From contig CANLMQ010000015.1 in assembly GCA_947492175.1 (NCBI GenBank), positions 62,001 to 126,000 of the forward strand: a stretch of DNA of 64,000 nt, written 5' to 3'. Positions 62,554 through 64,000 of this stretch are shown here, piece by piece. Made by a program: the position numbers and the translations under genes. The notes beneath the pieces are model-generated. The model was not told the origin of the DNA. It worked only from the letters and a program-made list of their open reading frames with translations, and did no database searches. This stretch comes from an uncultured Draconibacterium sp. Its GTDB lineage: Bacteria > Bacteroidota > Bacteroidia > Bacteroidales > Prolixibacteraceae. Position 1 is the first letter of the stretch. Each line of letters opens with the position of its first letter.

Positions 62554-64000
62554 ATGATCTTAAATAATGTTGACTGGATAATTCTGGTTGTATTCTTAAT
62601 TGTATTTACAGCAATAGGTTTGATTACCGCCAGAAGAGGAGGTCAGGATTCGGCTAACTTTTTTCTTTCGGGTCGTAATATGCCCTGGTGGATTTTAGGT
62701 ATTTCGATGGTTGCCACTACTTTTTCTCTTGGTACGCCCAATCTTATTACTGACATGGTTCGCACGGGAGGTGTGGCGCAGAACTGGCTTTGGTGGTGTT
62801 TCCTGTTGTCGGGTATGCTTACTGTTTTTGTTTATGCCAAACTCTGGAATCGTTCGAAGATTATGACCGATCTTGAATTTTATGAAATCCGGTATAGCGG
62901 AAAAACGGCAGCCTTTTTACGAGGATTCAGGGCAGTTTACCTGGGATTCTTTTTTAACGTACTGGTACTGGCCAGCGCTTCCCTGGCTTTTTTAAAGTTT
63001 TCAGCTATTATGTTGAGTATAAATGCTGTGATGATACTAATTATTGTGTCGGTGGTTATTTTGGTTTACAGCACAATCGGAGGGTTAAAATCGATCTTAT
63101 GGACTGATTTTTTTCTGTTTATCTTTGCGATGATTGGTGCTTTTATACCGGCCTTTTATGTTATCGATTCGCCCCAGGTTGGAGGTATGTCTAATTTTCT
63201 TTCTCATGAAGCCATAAAAGGAAAACTTAATTTAATCCCTGATTTTTCAGAACCGTTTATAGCGGTAACTATTTTTATTATTCCGTTAACGATTCAATGG
63301 TGGGCTTCCTGGTATCCTGGTTCAGAGCCTGGAGGCGGGGGGTATATTACCCAGCGGATTTTATCAGCCAAATCGGAGAAACATGCGGTGGGAGCCACCT
63401 TGCTTTTTAACTTAATTCATTTTGCCATTCGGCCATGGCCCTGGATTCTGGTAGGGCTGGCATCGCTTATCATATTTCCCGATTTACAGTCAATGGTTAG
63501 CCATTTTCAGGATGTGCCGGAGAAATATGTCCATAATGATATTGCTTATCCAGCCCTATTGCGAGAATTTCTTCCTAACGGGATATTGGGATTGGTACTT
63601 GCATCATTAGTGGCTGCTTACATGTCAACCGTTTCTACTCAGATTAACTGGGGGGCATCTTACCTGGTAAATGATTTTTTTGTCAGGTTTCTTGCGCCTA
63701 AGGCATCTGAACGAAGAAAGGTGTTGGTTGGCAGGTTGTGCACAATTTTGTTGATTGTTTTTTCAATTATATTGGCTTTGTTTCTGGAAAATGCATTACA
63801 GGTGTTTCAGTACATGCTCATGATAGGAGCGGGAACAGGACTCATCTACCTGTTACGATGGTTTTGGTGGAGGATTAATGCCTGGTCTGAGTTGTCGGCA
63901 ATGGTTGGCGCCGCTTTTTTCTCTACAATCATTATTATTGTTGAGCAAACTTACCTGGTTCGTGTCGATCAAAATATCGTTATGCTGTTTGGTTGGGAAA
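62554..64000 (+). CDS. SSS-family sodium:solute symporter, partial (3' end beyond window)
   Basis: From the ATG at 62554 an open frame runs off the window (482 codons visible). It begins NNVDWIILVVFLIVFTAIGL and contains the SSS hallmarks FFLSGRNMPWWILGISMVAT, YSTIGGLKSILWTDF, an internal GYITQRILSAKSEKHAVGAT and LASLVAAYMSTVSTQINWGA. At least 12 membrane helices are present. These carriers import sugars, inositol or sugar acids with Na+. Starting 43 bases after the oxidoreductase gene, it is probably the uptake step of the same operon. The transported compound is unknown. Confidence 0.92.
   Translation, partial: MILNNVDWIILVVFLIVFTAIGLITARRGGQDSANFFLSGRNMPWWILGISMVATTFSLGTPNLITDMVRTGGVAQNWLWWCFLLSGMLTVFVYAKLWNRSKIMTDLEFYEIRYSGKTAAFLRGFRAVYLGFFFNVLVLASASLAFLKFSAIMLSINAVMILIIVSVVILVYSTIGGLKSILWTDFFLFIFAMIGAFIPAFYVIDSPQVGGMSNFLSHEAIKGKLNLIPDFSEPFIAVTIFIIPLTIQWWASWYPGSEPGGGGYITQRILSAKSEKHAVGATLLFNLIHFAIRPWPWILVGLASLIIFPDLQSMVSHFQDVPEKYVHNDIAYPALLREFLPNGILGLVLASLVAAYMSTVSTQINWGASYLVNDFFVRFLAPKASERRKVLVGRLCTILLIVFSIILALFLENALQVFQYMLMIGAGTGLIYLLRWFWWRINAWSELSAMVGAAFFSTIIIIVEQTYLVRVDQNIVMLFGWE

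Noticed and set aside
1..64000. tRNA, rRNA, integrase, phage or conjugation genes
   Set aside because: None were recognised in genes or intergenic stretches; the only mobile-element trace is the IS3-type fossil.

Overview
The window is an AT-rich chromosomal segment of a Bacteroidota bacterium, most likely an environmental or marine member of the Marinilabiliales (Prolixibacteraceae-like). The lineage evidence is a protein with a type IX secretion C-terminal signal, a SusC/SusD pair with an ECF sigma factor and a FecR-type anti-sigma factor, many lipoproteins, a hybrid AraC/TPR regulator, a LysO exporter split into two genes, and starts without strong Shine-Dalgarno sequences. The genus is inference. 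No rRNA, tRNA, CRISPR array, intact insertion sequence or prophage was recognised.

Layout. 1-297: 5' part of a leftward PAS-like regulator. 298-934: non-coding, with a 21-bp periodic repeat. 935-6311: a hypothetical protein, a 1404-residue T9SS-secreted multidomain protein and a small lipoprotein. 6374-10451 (leftward): a GlcD/GlcF-type flavin/iron-sulfur dehydrogenase and a zinc alcohol dehydrogenase. 10663-14550: a lipoprotein, a membrane-anchored AraC-TPR regulator and a beta-helix lipoprotein. 14551-15618: non-coding, with a terminator and three 105-bp tandem repeats. 15619-18483: split lysine exporter, a TPR lipoprotein and a sirtuin. 18550-27693: acyl-CoA metabolism, comprising an ADP-forming acyl-CoA synthetase fused to a GNAT domain, an OFA-type MFS carrier, acs, and divergent ptb-buk. 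With the sirtuin, this places all parts of a Pat/CobB/Acs lysine-acetylation circuit within 7.3 kb.

27975-40278: a carbohydrate region with a heparinase II/III-like lyase, a sulfatase-GH78 rhamnosidase fusion, a LacI regulator with a palindromic operator candidate, an oxidative deoxysugar pathway (aldo/keto reductase, lactone hydrolase, zinc dehydrogenase), mannose-1-phosphate guanylyltransferase and a FucP symporter. Together these suggest use of a sulfated rhamnose/fucose- and uronate-containing polysaccharide such as an algal glycan. 40512-41771: a cation/proton antiporter. 41989-45885 (leftward): three lipoprotein genes, led by a periplasmic-binding-protein domain fused to a legumain-like (C13) cysteine peptidase. 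This is the most unusual unit in the window.

46375-64000: a polysaccharide-utilisation locus with ECF sigma, anti-sigma, SusC with STN domain, SusD, a degraded IS3-type transposase, GH105, an HGSNAT-like membrane acetyltransferase, a vestigial Tat leader and a GH89-like glycosidase. It is followed by a tight operon of a TIM-barrel hydrolase-like protein, a SIS protein, two Gfo/Idh/MocA-type proteins (one without its NAD-binding domain) and an SSS symporter cut by the window end. The HGSNAT-like plus GH89-like pair resembles two consecutive steps of lysosomal heparan sulfate breakdown.
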